Position numbers and translations under genes: made by a program
From: Pseudovibrio sp. Alg231-02
Lineage (GTDB): Bacteria > Pseudomonadota > Alphaproteobacteria > Rhizobiales > Stappiaceae
Direction of reading: 5' to 3'
DNA length: 64,000 nt
Assembly: GCF_900143565.1 (NCBI RefSeq)
Contig: NZ_FREX01000004.1
Coordinates: 373,147-437,146, forward strand
Shown here: positions 1-8,700 of the stretch, piece by piece
How the letters are laid out: every line of letters begins with the position of its first letter
Numbering within the stretch: the stretch's first letter is position 1
The notes under the pieces: model-generated
Told to the model about the DNA's origin: nothing
Databases searched by the model: none
Seen by the model: only the letters and a program-made list of their open reading frames with translations

Positions 1-912
1 GCTGGCGGAGTTCTGGGCATTCTCATCCCACCAAGCGTCGTTTTGATCATCTATGCGGTGATCGTGGAGGCGAACATCGTTACTATGTTCGTTGCTGCGT
101 TTATTCCGGGTATTTTGGCCGTTCTTTTGTTCCTCGCGGTGATCGCGCTCTACGTTTTCGTCAGTCCCTCATCTGGCCCTGCAGGTGGTGCCGGAACCCG
201 AGAAGAGTTCCTCGCAGCCTCCCTCGGCGTGCTGCCTGTACTGACCGTTTTCGGACTTGTCATCGGCGGCATCTATTTCGGCTTCTACAATCCAACACCA
301 GCAGCTGCTGTGGGTGTGTTTCTCGTCATGATGTTTGGACTGCTCCAGCGCAATCTGTCCCTCAGCGATATGATCGAGGCGCTGAAGGAGACAGCAGCGA
401 CTTCTGGCATGATTTACCTGATCCTGCTGGGTGCGGAGCTGCTCAAGATCTTCATGTCCCGCATTGGCTTGCCGCAGGAGACAGCGGCGTGGATTGCAGG
501 CTCCGGTTTGGAACCCATGACCGTGATGCTGCTGATCCTGCTTGCACTCATTGCACTTGGCTGCCTGATGGACAGCATGTCCATGATGTTGCTGGTCATC
601 CCGTTCTTCTGGCCTGTGCTTATGGAGCTGAACGGCGGCATGTATCAGGGCGCTGACGGTGCTGGGTACGGCATGAGCACTGAGGACCTGAAGATCTGGT
701 TCGGTATTCTGGCGCTGATTGTCGTTGAGCTTGGATTGATTACGCCGCCAGTGGGCATGAATGTCTTCGTGATTTCAGCTTTGGCAAAAGACACGCCGAT
801 GATCCAGACCTTCAAAGGTGTTGCGCCGTTCTTTGGCGCGGAGCTGGTGCGTGTCGCAATTCTGGTGAGCTTCCCAGCGCTAACCCTTTGGCTGCCCAGA
901 GTGCTTTCCTAA
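1..912 (+). CDS. TRAP transporter large permease (DctM-like), 5' end outside window
   Basis: This is the C-terminal part of the 12-TM large subunit of a tripartite ATP-independent periplasmic transporter, which imports organic acids with sodium across the inner membrane. The frame is open from base 1 and begins with the conserved GILIPPS motif, so the real start lies upstream; about 303 codons are visible. Several hydrophobic segments follow, and the typical C-terminal LGLITPPVGMNVFVI motif is near residue 250. The small permease and binding protein would be expected just upstream, outside the window. The substrate cannot be told from this subunit. The family call is secure. Confidence 0.9.
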   Translation, partial: AGGVLGILIPPSVVLIIYAVIVEANIVTMFVAAFIPGILAVLLFLAVIALYVFVSPSSGPAGGAGTREEFLAASLGVLPVLTVFGLVIGGIYFGFYNPTPAAAVGVFLVMMFGLLQRNLSLSDMIEALKETAATSGMIYLILLGAELLKIFMSRIGLPQETAAWIAGSGLEPMTVMLLILLALIALGCLMDSMSMMLLVIPFFWPVLMELNGGMYQGADGAGYGMSTEDLKIWFGILALIVVELGLITPPVGMNVFVISALAKDTPMIQTFKGVAPFFGAELVRVAILVSFPALTLWLPRVLS

Positions 913-925
913 ACGCAAAACAACA

Positions 926-959
926 GGTTGTCTTGGCAGCATTGATTGCTGAGACAACC
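926..959 (+). terminator. Hairpin after the TRAP permease gene
   Basis: Arms GGTTGTCT (926-933) and AGACAACC (952-959) pair perfectly, with further partial pairing inside. It lies 14 bases after the permease stop codon. There is no T-run, so it may be a weak terminator or an mRNA 3'-end stabiliser. Confidence 0.4.
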
Positions 960-1146
960 GAATGGATCAAAGCACTCACATAGCAATTTCGCTATAATTT
1001 CTGCCTATAAATCAATTTTACATATCAATCATAAACAGCAACACTGAACACCATTCAAACGTGTATTCGCAATCCATTTTACTTCTGACTTAGCGCATAC
1101 CCCATTGCCGCGATCTGCCAGATGTTTTGAACCTAAGGAATTTTTC

Positions 1147-2364
1147 ATGACCCACCATAGAGATCGTACTCAGGTTGCGATTATCGGCGGCGGTCCTGCT
1201 GGTTTATTACTCTCTCACATCCTGAGCGAAAACGGCGTGGACAGCGTTGTCCTGGAACAGCGCAGCAAAGACTATGTTCTCTCTCGCATTCGTGCTGGTC
1301 TTTTAGAGACCGGCACAGTCCAACTGCTCCGTGATTATGGCCTTGCGGAGCGTATGGATAAGAATGGTAAGAGCAAAAAAGGCTCATGGATTACGCGGCA
1401 GGGCTTTGAAAGTCATTTCATTGATACGCACAAATGGACTGGCAAGGAGATGATGGTCTACGGCCAGACCGACATCACCGAAGACCTGTATGACGCCCGC
1501 GAACGCGCTGGCGGCAACATCATCAACGAAGCCACTGATGTGACCCTTCATGATGTGAGCTCTGACAAGCCTTCTGTGACCTACGTGAAGGACGGGCAGA
1601 CCTGTCATCTGGACTGCGACTACATCGCTGGCTGCGATGGCTTCCACGGTATCAGCCGCAAGACCATTCCTGACGACATTTTACGCACCTATGAGCGGGC
1701 TTATCCGTTTGGCTGGCTTGGCATCATGGCAGAAGTGCCACCCTTGCCGGATCTGGTCTATGCCTATCATGAGCGTGGCTTTGCGCTTGCTTCGCAGCGC
1801 AACCGGCTGCTCAGCCGCTATTACATTCAGTGCCCGCTGACAGACAGTGTTATGGACTGGTCCGATGAGCGGTTCTGGGAAGAGCTGATCGCCCGCTTCC
1901 CTGCGGATGTGGCGTCAGATATCGTCACCGGACCCTCTATTGAAAAATCCATCGCGCCACTCCGCAGCTTCGTGGCTGAACCAATGCAATACGGACGTAT
2001 GTTCCTCGCAGGCGATGCAGCTCACATTGTGCCACCAACCGGAGCGAAGGGGCTCAATCTCGCAGCCTCTGATGTATTTTATCTCTCACGCGGATTGATT
2101 GAACAGATCAAGAGCAATCACGCCGCTCATCTGGAGCGTTATTCCGAGCTGGCTTTGCGCCGTGTGTGGAGCTCTGAGAATTTCTCGTGGCGGATGACGC
2201 AGTTGATGCACGTCTTCCCGGACATGAACGGGTTCGATGCTAAAATCCAGCAGAACAGCTATGAGCTTCTGCTGCAAAACGAGACCCAACAGCAGGCCTT
2301 GGCAGAAGAATATGTTGGTTTGCCGTTTGAAGAGCTGGACGCGCTGACCCTGTCTGCCGCTTAA
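1147..2364 (+). CDS. pobA: 4-hydroxybenzoate 3-monooxygenase
   Basis: This is an FAD- and NADPH-dependent cytosolic flavoprotein that hydroxylates 4-hydroxybenzoate to protocatechuate, feeding the beta-ketoadipate pathway. The 405-residue protein has the N-terminal dinucleotide fold IGGGPAGL (about residues 13-20), the RIRAG segment, the DG motif GCDGFHG, the substrate-side SRYYIQCP segment, and the GD motif AGDAAHIVPPTGAKGLN. These match the classical Pseudomonas PobA very closely. The ATG at 1147 is chosen because a Shine-Dalgarno AAGGA precedes it; an upstream in-frame start at 1105 has none. No pobR or pca genes are adjacent, so it stands alone. Confidence 0.95.
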   Translation: MTHHRDRTQVAIIGGGPAGLLLSHILSENGVDSVVLEQRSKDYVLSRIRAGLLETGTVQLLRDYGLAERMDKNGKSKKGSWITRQGFESHFIDTHKWTGKEMMVYGQTDITEDLYDARERAGGNIINEATDVTLHDVSSDKPSVTYVKDGQTCHLDCDYIAGCDGFHGISRKTIPDDILRTYERAYPFGWLGIMAEVPPLPDLVYAYHERGFALASQRNRLLSRYYIQCPLTDSVMDWSDERFWEELIARFPADVASDIVTGPSIEKSIAPLRSFVAEPMQYGRMFLAGDAAHIVPPTGAKGLNLAASDVFYLSRGLIEQIKSNHAAHLERYSELALRRVWSSENFSWRMTQLMHVFPDMNGFDAKIQQNSYELLLQNETQQQALAEEYVGLPFEELDALTLSAA

Positions 2365-2374
2365 TCCAGCGATT

Positions 2375-2398
2375 GGAGAGAGGTCCATCCCTCTCTCC
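2375..2398. terminator. Hairpin between convergent pobA and hydrolase genes
   Basis: GGAGAGAGG (2375-2383) pairs with CCTCTCTCC (2390-2398) across a 6-base loop. Its position between two converging genes suits a bidirectional terminator, though a T-run is lacking. Confidence 0.45.
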
Positions 2399-2419
2399 CC
2401 ACCACGAGAACGCGGCTGA

Positions 2420-3313
2420 CTATTCTGTTTTGTCAGCAATTTCAATAATCGCTGCGGCAAAGGCCTCAGGGTTTTCTTGCGGCAGGTTATGTCCTGTACC
2501 CTCGACGAGACGCGCCTCATAATATCCGTTGAAGTTTGTTTCGTGCCCTTTGCTGTGCCGCGGTGGGCTTACGCCATCATTGGCACCAAGCAATGCAATG
2601 GCTGGTACATTGATCTTCGGCTGCGCGGTGAGCAGAACCTCGATCTTCTCAAAAGCGGGATCTCCCTCAACCAGCCCAAAACGGTGTCTGTAGGAGTGGA
2701 TGACAGTCTCAACGAAATCAGGGTTGTCAAAGCTCTCGGCGGTTTCGCGGAAGGTTCGGCGAGAAAACTCCCAGGTGGGTGACCATTGCTGCCAGAGCAT
2801 TTTTGTCAGCTCTTCGCGGTTCTCAGTCAGACCATTGCGGCCACGTTCACTCTGGAAATAGTACTGATACCACCAGAGCTGTTCCTCCTCAGGCGAGGCA
2901 GGTCGGTAGGCTGCAGGAATGTTCTGGATGTTGTAGGCCACCCCGCCACTCACGAGCCCCCTCACCTTTTCCGGCCAGAGTGCTGCGGCGATGCAGGCTG
3001 CGCGGCCACCCCAGTCATAGCCCGCAACAATCGCCTGCGGCAGCTCCAAAGCCACCATCAGTGACCGCAGATCAAAGGCCAATGCGCCTTGCTGACCGGA
3101 GCGCGGCGTTTGCGAAGACAGATATTGGGTAGGCCCGTAGCCACGCAAGTAAGGGATGATGCATCGAAAACCGCGATTGGCGAGGATAACGGAGACTTCG
3201 TCATAGCTGCGTACGTCATACGGAAAGCCATGAAGCAGAACAGCTGGAACACCTGATTTCGGCCCAACATCCATATAGGCGATGTTCAGCACCCCGGCTT
3301 CAATAAACTTCAT
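2420..3313 (-). CDS. Alpha/beta hydrolase, epoxide hydrolase/dehalogenase-like
   Basis: This 297-residue cytosolic alpha/beta-hydrolase has an oxyanion-side HGFP motif (residues 29-32), a nucleophile elbow GYDWGG with Asp100, a probable acid Asp246 (GANDG) and His275 (GTGHN). An aspartate nucleophile rather than serine is typical of epoxide hydrolases and haloalkane dehalogenases, so hydrolysis of an epoxide or C-halogen bond is likely; the natural substrate is unknown. It converges on pobA and is preceded by a small inverted repeat at 3406-3431. A role in aromatic metabolism is only suggested by position. Confidence 0.75.
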   Translation of the reverse strand: MKFIEAGVLNIAYMDVGPKSGVPAVLLHGFPYDVRSYDEVSVILANRGFRCIIPYLRGYGPTQYLSSQTPRSGQQGALAFDLRSLMVALELPQAIVAGYDWGGRAACIAAALWPEKVRGLVSGGVAYNIQNIPAAYRPASPEEEQLWWYQYYFQSERGRNGLTENREELTKMLWQQWSPTWEFSRRTFRETAESFDNPDFVETVIHSYRHRFGLVEGDPAFEKIEVLLTAQPKINVPAIALLGANDGVSPPRHSKGHETNFNGYYEARLVEGTGHNLPQENPEAFAAAIIEIADKTE

Positions 3314-3405
3314 ATGTCCAGTCCCCTATATCGCGCGGTCCCTTGCGCAACACTATAGATCAGGCCTGCTATGAGAAAGTAATAAACTTTCATACTCAAA
3401 AGCCT

Positions 3406-3431
3406 CCGAACAGCCAAAATCGCCTGTTCGG
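3406..3431. other. Inverted repeat upstream of the hydrolase gene
   Basis: CCGAACAG (3406-3413) is repeated inverted as CTGTTCGG (3424-3431). It lies between the end of the HAD gene and the start of the hydrolase gene, both on the minus strand. It could terminate the HAD transcript or be an operator for the hydrolase. Confidence 0.3.
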
Positions 3432-3456
3432 TATGCCGAAAGACCTAAGCCGATAT

Positions 3457-4128
3457 TCAAAAAGCCTTCAATACTCCAATTAACTCTGACAAAGACTGTA
3501 TTTCTGCATCAGCTCGTATGGGAAGATCTTTGGGCCAGATAGCACCATTCGGAAACCAAACGGATTTCATTCCAACTGTTTGGGCCCCGGAAACATCAGC
3601 CGTTGGAGAGTCGCCAACAAAGACGCAATCCTCAGTCCGAACTGATAGATTTCCAGCTGCAAGTTGAAAAATCTTCGCATCTGGTTTTCGCAACCCAACC
3701 GCCTCTGAGATAATGTAGTCGTCGGCGAGCCGGTCCAAATTTAGAGCCAGAAGAGACCTCAACTGTATGTCGGTCCTTCCGTTAGTGACAATTCCGATTT
3801 TTGCTCCCAAGGCCCTGATTTCACTAAACGCCTCGTTAAGCCCCTCAAACGGCATCGCAAATCGCCATGCGTTTCGCATGTAGTGATCGTATAACTCAGC
3901 TGCGAGATTTTGGTCGTCTATTCCAAACTCTTTGAATAGCGTTTGGTATACTTTATATTTTGACGACCTCCCGCGATTGTCGAGCTCCAACAAACGAGCC
4001 ACGACATGAGAAGGAGTCGGGAACACGTTCGGGTACTGGTTGTTTAACTGGTCTTCCGCGAACGCCTTCAATGAAGACGTGCGAGCAAAAAGCGTTTCAT
4101 CAAGATCAAATATTACTGCAGAAATCAT
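3457..4128 (-). CDS. HAD-superfamily hydrolase, subfamily IA
   Basis: This 223-residue protein carries all four HAD motifs. They are DLDETLF (motif I, nucleophile Asp), IVTNGR (motif II), the RKPDAKIF lysine (motif III) and FVGDSPTADVSGA (motif IV). The helical cap between motifs I and II suggests a small-molecule phosphatase of the YjjG/2-haloacid-dehalogenase-like group. The exact substrate, for example a nucleotide or sugar phosphate, cannot be read from sequence. The base composition is somewhat more AT-rich than the flanking genes. The start ATG at 4128 directly precedes the motif I strand, which is usual for the family. Confidence 0.85.
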   Translation of the reverse strand: MISAVIFDLDETLFARTSSLKAFAEDQLNNQYPNVFPTPSHVVARLLELDNRGRSSKYKVYQTLFKEFGIDDQNLAAELYDHYMRNAWRFAMPFEGLNEAFSEIRALGAKIGIVTNGRTDIQLRSLLALNLDRLADDYIISEAVGLRKPDAKIFQLAAGNLSVRTEDCVFVGDSPTADVSGAQTVGMKSVWFPNGAIWPKDLPIRADAEIQSLSELIGVLKAF

Positions 4129-4271
4129 AGCTGGACTGTGAACACCTTAACGGCAGTTCGTCAAGTTCCGCTTTGACCACACTCCGCCTGCCCAAGCATA
4201 CCAGTTGTTGGAGATGGTCAATTCAGGATGACGCTTTATTACTCAGTGTGAGATTTTTTGGCTTCGCAACA

Positions 4272-4829
4272 TCAGCAAGGAGGAAGCCATTCTGTAAACT
4301 CACATTTAAGGCGGGCAACTTCCTCTGCATTTTGCATGAAGCAATCGAAGCCGCCGTCATAGGGCGCAAATATGCGTGATGTTTCCCGGTTCATGAGTAG
4401 AAAACGCTCTTCATCCTGTGCTGCATCTTTAAGGGCTTCGCGATAGACCTCAGGAAACCAGCGAACCTCATTACCGTAAAAGCCTATGGTTTCCTCTTCG
4501 CCCCATGGGTCATCCTCATACTTCCATTTGAACCAGTACTTCAGACGAAACTGATCAAGAAGCTTGTGACTGTAAGGGAGAGGATACTTATCGAAATTCG
4601 GGAAATACGAGATGAAGAGGCAATTCTGCCCCTCCTTTAAAATCCGATTGGCCAGTACTCTGCCTCTGTTAAAGACAATTGCGGCTTCTTCCGGCGTTTC
4701 TGCGTATCGTCTTGTATCCGGCAGTGCATGGAACCTGACCCACCTTTCAGGCAGTACATCACGGAGGTAATGGCTATAGGGAGGGAGGTCTCCAAAATAG
4801 CCTTTCCATTCATCAATGAACCTTTTCAC
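4272..4829 (-). CDS. DUF3885-like hypothetical protein
   Basis: This soluble protein of about 185 residues has no signal peptide and no membrane segment. Motifs such as RFHALPDTRRYAETPEEA near the N-terminus, RFLLMNRE and IFAPYDGG-(F)-D near the C-terminus resemble the DUF3885 family of unknown function. The start is uncertain: a GTG at 4829 or a TTG at 4850 are both possible, and no convincing ribosome binding site decides. The gene stands alone between the HAD gene and the C26 hydrolase gene. A role in contact-dependent toxin immunity is sometimes proposed for such stand-alone small families, but nothing here supports it. Confidence 0.6.
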   Translation of the reverse strand: MKRFIDEWKGYFGDLPPYSHYLRDVLPERWVRFHALPDTRRYAETPEEAAIVFNRGRVLANRILKEGQNCLFISYFPNFDKYPLPYSHKLLDQFRLKYWFKWKYEDDPWGEEETIGFYGNEVRWFPEVYREALKDAAQDEERFLLMNRETSRIFAPYDGGFDCFMQNAEEVARLKCEFTEWLPPC

Positions 4830-4949
4830 AATGATACAACCCTGTCTCAACCACTCAGCGGAACCATTGAATAATCAGAGGACACTTAGTTGAGATTGGT
4901 TCGAATTTTCCTAGGTAAATAGCTGCAATCCGTTTTGAATTGAGAAGAA

Positions 4950-5756
4950 TTACAGGAACGCCTTCACATCTTCTATGCTCTGCATGGCCTTAGAAAAGGC
5001 CGCAAAAATGCGGGTGGAAACGGGATTACTCACGGCTTCAAATTCCGCATGCCACTGAATGCCAAGGAAGAACGCTTTGTCTGGATGATGAAAGGCTTCA
5101 ATCACGCCGTCCTCAGAAAGAGCATCAAGCACCAGTCCGTCTCCAAGCGTCTCAACCGCTTGTTCGTGCAGAGAGTTTACCTGATGGTCGCCTTTACCAA
5201 GGATAGAGTTCAGCAGTCCATCCTCTTCAAGGATGAGTTGATGAGCTGCCCCGTATCTTTGTTTTGGTGGCAGCGTGTAGTCGATGGGGTGGTGCAGCGA
5301 AAATTCATGGTTCGCATAAAGGTCATTTCGGATGGTGCCGCCGAAAGCCACATTCATTTCCTGCATGCCGCGGCAAATTCCAAGCAGTGGCAGGTCATTT
5401 TCAAAAGCGGCACGGATCAGCGCAAATGCGGAGGTGTCGCGTTTGTCATCAAACGGGCCATGGCTCTCCAAGGTGCCGTCATTGTTGTAATACGCAGGCT
5501 GAATGTTGGAGGCATCGCCTGTCAGAATAAGCCCGTCAACCAGCGACAGCACATGGGCCAGCTCTGCGTCCCTCAAGAGTGTTGGGATGATGAGAGGGAT
5601 TGCCCCAACAGCCTGCAATGCGGCTGTCAGGTACTTATCATCAATGGTTTGCGTTCCAAGGCCCGCATCTTCTGAGGAATTCGCCAAAATTCCGACAATG
5701 GTTCTTTTATCAGCAGCCACGCTCTGCGGCGTGGTTTTGCCAGTCTTGCTTGTCAT
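4950..5756 (-). CDS. Peptidase C26 / gamma-glutamyl-GABA hydrolase family protein
   Basis: This class I glutamine-amidotransferase-like hydrolase of 268 residues has nucleophile Cys128 in LLGICRGMQ, the upstream GLILTGD loop, and a catalytic histidine in GIQWHAEF near residue 236. Homologues (PuuD-like) cleave gamma-glutamyl bonds such as in gamma-glutamyl-GABA. It lies 67 bases after an amino-acid ABC permease gene in the same orientation, so it probably processes the imported gamma-glutamyl or related amino compound. The family is certain; the substrate is inferred. Confidence 0.85.
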   Translation of the reverse strand: MTSKTGKTTPQSVAADKRTIVGILANSSEDAGLGTQTIDDKYLTAALQAVGAIPLIIPTLLRDAELAHVLSLVDGLILTGDASNIQPAYYNNDGTLESHGPFDDKRDTSAFALIRAAFENDLPLLGICRGMQEMNVAFGGTIRNDLYANHEFSLHHPIDYTLPPKQRYGAAHQLILEEDGLLNSILGKGDHQVNSLHEQAVETLGDGLVLDALSEDGVIEAFHHPDKAFFLGIQWHAEFEAVSNPVSTRIFAAFSKAMQSIEDVKAFL

Positions 5757-5823
5757 AAGCGTATCCCTTCAGGGCACGAAAACTCGTGGCGCACCTACGC
5801 GCTCAAAATCAATGGAAGAATAA

Positions 5824-6798
5824 TTATCGCTTCAGCGATTTAGCGTAATGCGTCTCAATTCGCTGTTGCACAAATTCCAGCATGACCGACATGACCCAGT
5901 AGATGATGGAGGCGGTGATCAGCATCTCCAGAATCTTGAAGTCAGATCGTCCCTGCGTTCGTGCAATGAACATGATGTCCCAGACGCCGACGACCGAAAC
6001 CAGCGAGGAATCCTTGAGCATCGCGATGAACTGGTTGCCCGTTGGCGGCACAATAACCCGCATGGCTTGGGGCAGAATGACTTTTCTAAACGTCAACAAA
6101 CGCGGCAAGCCCAACGCATCCGCAGCTTCCCATTGCCCTAGCGAAATCGACTGAATGCCAGAGCGGAAAATCTCGGTCATGTACGCCCCATACACCAGCG
6201 ACAGCGCGATGATTGCTGCTGGAACGGGCGAAATGACATAGCCAATCTGCGGCAGGCCGAGATAGATCAGGAAGAGCTGCACCAGCAACGGCACGCCGCG
6301 AAAGTACGAAGTATAAAATGCCCCGACACCCTCAACCACTCCAATGCCAGAGAGTTTTGCGGTGGCTCCCAGCAACGCGAAGATGAAGGCCAGTGTGATC
6401 GCGATGGCAGAGACATAGAGCGTGGTGAATGCCCCTGTCGTTATCAGGAAGGGCAGTTTGCGCCCGATAAACTCAAAACTCAGCTCAAAGCTCAGGAAGA
6501 ACCCGAAAGCACCTGCAGCAAGCAGGAGCCACACAGTGATCAGCTGAGCGCGCCGGGACAGGCTGAGGATGAGAAACCCCAGCCCTGACGCCAGCAGGAA
6601 AATCACCATGGATACAGAAAAACGCCCCCACCAGCTGGCAAGTGTTTCTTCACTCATCGCAGGGCGAAGGAATGACCCGATCACGCCTTGATTGAACGCG
6701 AGATAAAACGCGATCACAAAGGCCAGTGATCCGAGCGTTGCTGCTGCTTTCAGGCGGGCCGGACCCTGCCTGAAAGCGCCATTGGTGAGTGTGACCAT
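5824..6798 (-). CDS. Polar amino acid ABC transporter permease (HisM/GlnP type)
   Basis: This inner-membrane permease has 324 residues, longer than the usual ~220 because of an N-terminal extension with additional membrane segments. The permease core has the EAA loop (EAADALGLPRLLTFRKVILPQ) and the following PPTGNQFIAMLKDSSLVS stretch, both typical of polar amino acid transporters. The gene starts 4 bases after the binding-protein gene ends, so the two are co-transcribed. No ATPase gene is in the operon; one must come from elsewhere. Confidence 0.9.
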   Translation of the reverse strand: MVTLTNGAFRQGPARLKAAATLGSLAFVIAFYLAFNQGVIGSFLRPAMSEETLASWWGRFSVSMVIFLLASGLGFLILSLSRRAQLITVWLLLAAGAFGFFLSFELSFEFIGRKLPFLITTGAFTTLYVSAIAITLAFIFALLGATAKLSGIGVVEGVGAFYTSYFRGVPLLVQLFLIYLGLPQIGYVISPVPAAIIALSLVYGAYMTEIFRSGIQSISLGQWEAADALGLPRLLTFRKVILPQAMRVIVPPTGNQFIAMLKDSSLVSVVGVWDIMFIARTQGRSDFKILEMLITASIIYWVMSVMLEFVQQRIETHYAKSLKR

Positions 6799-6802
6799 GA
6801 TC

Positions 6803-7639
6803 TTACTTAACGCTCACGAGGTCCGCACCGTGCCATTTCACGGATAGCTTGGTCAAAGTGCCATCGCTCTTCATGTCCTCAACAATGGAAGCCAGCTTGT
6901 CGCTGAGCTCTTTGTCGCCTTTATCAATCGCAATCGCCAGCGGCTCATAAAAGATCGGATCACCCAACTGCTTGATCGGCAGGCCCTTCTTCATCGCCTG
7001 CTGAATAACAGGAACAGACTGCGCCAATGCATCAAGACGCACGCCATCGCCAAGAGACAGCTCGTCAAACTCGTTGATATCGCTGTAAAGTTTGATTTCA
7101 CCCGGTGTCACAGCGTATTCGAACGCCGGTGCGCCAACCGCATCAATCTCAAGCTTGTGCTCCAGGTACTTGTGGTAGGTGGACGAGCCCACAACGCCGA
7201 TCACTTTGCCGTCCAGATCCTTAAGCGATGTTGCCTTGGAGTTTTTGTGAACCGCAAAAGCTGCCGGGGTGTAGTAGTACACGGCAGGGAAATCCAGCAC
7301 TTGTGCGCGGGCTTTTGTTGGGGTCATGGACCCGACAACCATATGCCATCTGCCAGACCAGCGGCCCGCAGTCATGATTTCCCAACCCGGCGTTACAAAC
7401 TGCACCTCAACACCAAGACGCTTAGCGATCTCTTTGGAAACGTCAATGTCAAAGCCCTGCAGCTGGTTGTCGTCTCCCATAAACGCGTTCGGGCGATAAT
7501 CAGAGTTAGAGCCCACGAGCAACGTCTTGCTCTTCATGATCGCATCCAGAGCCTCTCCCGCCTGTGCGCTCATGCCAACAACGCTTGCAGAGACAAATAG
7601 TGCAGCCCCCAAGATGGCTTTTCCGGTATTTTTAAACAT
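6803..7639 (-). CDS. Amino acid ABC transporter substrate-binding protein
   Basis: This periplasmic binding protein of family 3 has a cleavable signal peptide ending near MSAQA. The mature part has the typical segments GSNSDYRPNAF, GFDIDVSKEIAKRLGV and a C-terminal DGTLTKLSVKW. The ATG at 7639 is preceded by a G-rich stretch; an in-frame ATG at 7660 is an alternative, adding 7 residues. It is the first gene of an operon with a permease and a C26 hydrolase and is divergent from a LysR gene across a 9-bp palindrome. Specificity is unknown; a gamma-glutamyl or opine-like ligand would suit the hydrolase neighbour. Confidence 0.88.
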   Translation of the reverse strand: MFKNTGKAILGAALFVSASVVGMSAQAGEALDAIMKSKTLLVGSNSDYRPNAFMGDDNQLQGFDIDVSKEIAKRLGVEVQFVTPGWEIMTAGRWSGRWHMVVGSMTPTKARAQVLDFPAVYYYTPAAFAVHKNSKATSLKDLDGKVIGVVGSSTYHKYLEHKLEIDAVGAPAFEYAVTPGEIKLYSDINEFDELSLGDGVRLDALAQSVPVIQQAMKKGLPIKQLGDPIFYEPLAIAIDKGDKELSDKLASIVEDMKSDGTLTKLSVKWHGADLVSVK

Positions 7640-7736
7640 CCCAACCCCCAAATTCGTCATTATGACGGATATTTCTCAAAGTTTTGGGCAGTTTATAAGT
7701 GCGGGTCAGAGCAAGACAAATCAGTCTGATTGATCC

Positions 7737-7759
7737 ATGTATAGAAAAACTCTATACAT
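7737..7759. promoter_or_regulatory. Perfect palindrome, candidate LysR operator
   Basis: ATGTATAGA (7737-7745) and TCTATACAT (7751-7759) form a perfect 9-bp inverted repeat with a 5-base spacer. It sits 5 bases before the LysR start codon and between the divergent LysR and amino-acid ABC genes. This is the usual place for LysR autoregulation and target control. Confidence 0.6.
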
Positions 7760-7764
7760 CACTC

Positions 7765-8700
7765 ATGGCTATCTCTCGACGTTTCGTCCCCACCCTTCAG
7801 GAATTACGTGCACTCGCGGCAGTTGCACGGCACAAATCCATCTCCGCGGCCGCTCGGGAACTGAACGTCTCACAACCAACAGTATCCTATCATATCAAGC
7901 AGTTAGAAGAACGTTGGGACGTTAAGCTGTTCCGCATGAACGGGCGCAATCTGGAGCAGACGGAACTGGTTCAGGATATCCTTTCGGAAGTCTCAGCAAT
8001 CAACAATGGTATAGAGAACCTCTCATACCTTCTCGCCAGCCAGACCGCTCGAAAGCAGCTCACAATCGGCATTGCGCCGTCTCTTGCCTCCATTATGCTG
8101 GTCCCGCGTTTAGCTCAATTCTCCGCTTTGCACCCGCACGTGGCGATCCGGATCAGTGCAGCCAATCGCTTCGTTGATTTTGCGGAAGAAAAACTCGATG
8201 TGGCGCTGCGCTTGCTGCCCAAGCCTGAGGGCGATCTCGGAGCATCTCCGCTTATTCCCCTGCCGCAAGAGCGGATGCGTGTGGTCTGCTCACCAAACTA
8301 TCTGGAGACCATCGCAGGAGAGCGTCTGGCACCGCATTCAGCGCCAGTTGAGCTCTTTGCCAAAGCTGATTTCATTCATGAAGACGAGGCCTTCCACTGG
8401 CAGAAGTATCTGGAAGCCAGTTGGCCCGACTTTTCCGGCCAGATGGTGCAGCAACTCACCTTCAACAACACGGACCTTATCCTGCAAAGCGCTATTGCCG
8501 GACGTGGCTTTGCCATTCTCAGAGACCTCTATGTCATAGATGCATTGAATGCAGGCACGCTTGTAGAGCCGTTTGCTGAGACGCTGCCGTGCCAGCGTGC
8601 TTTCCAGTTTGTCTTGCCAGAAACATCTATCCCCTCAGCCCCGGTTTGGGATTTCATCAACTGGCTGAGTGACGAGATGACAAAGATGCAAATCCGCTAA
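7765..8700 (+). CDS. LysR-family transcriptional regulator
   Basis: This 311-residue regulator has an N-terminal winged helix-turn-helix (roughly residues 15-65; KSISAAARELNVSQPTVSYHIKQLE) and a C-terminal substrate-sensing domain. The ATG at 7765 gives the typical LysR length; an upstream start at 7699 would add 22 unlikely residues and read through the palindrome. Being divergent from the amino-acid ABC/C26 operon, it most likely controls that operon and itself. It is distinct in sequence from tdaA at 9343. Confidence 0.88.
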   Translation: MAISRRFVPTLQELRALAAVARHKSISAAARELNVSQPTVSYHIKQLEERWDVKLFRMNGRNLEQTELVQDILSEVSAINNGIENLSYLLASQTARKQLTIGIAPSLASIMLVPRLAQFSALHPHVAIRISAANRFVDFAEEKLDVALRLLPKPEGDLGASPLIPLPQERMRVVCSPNYLETIAGERLAPHSAPVELFAKADFIHEDEAFHWQKYLEASWPDFSGQMVQQLTFNNTDLILQSAIAGRGFAILRDLYVIDALNAGTLVEPFAETLPCQRAFQFVLPETSIPSAPVWDFINWLSDEMTKMQIR

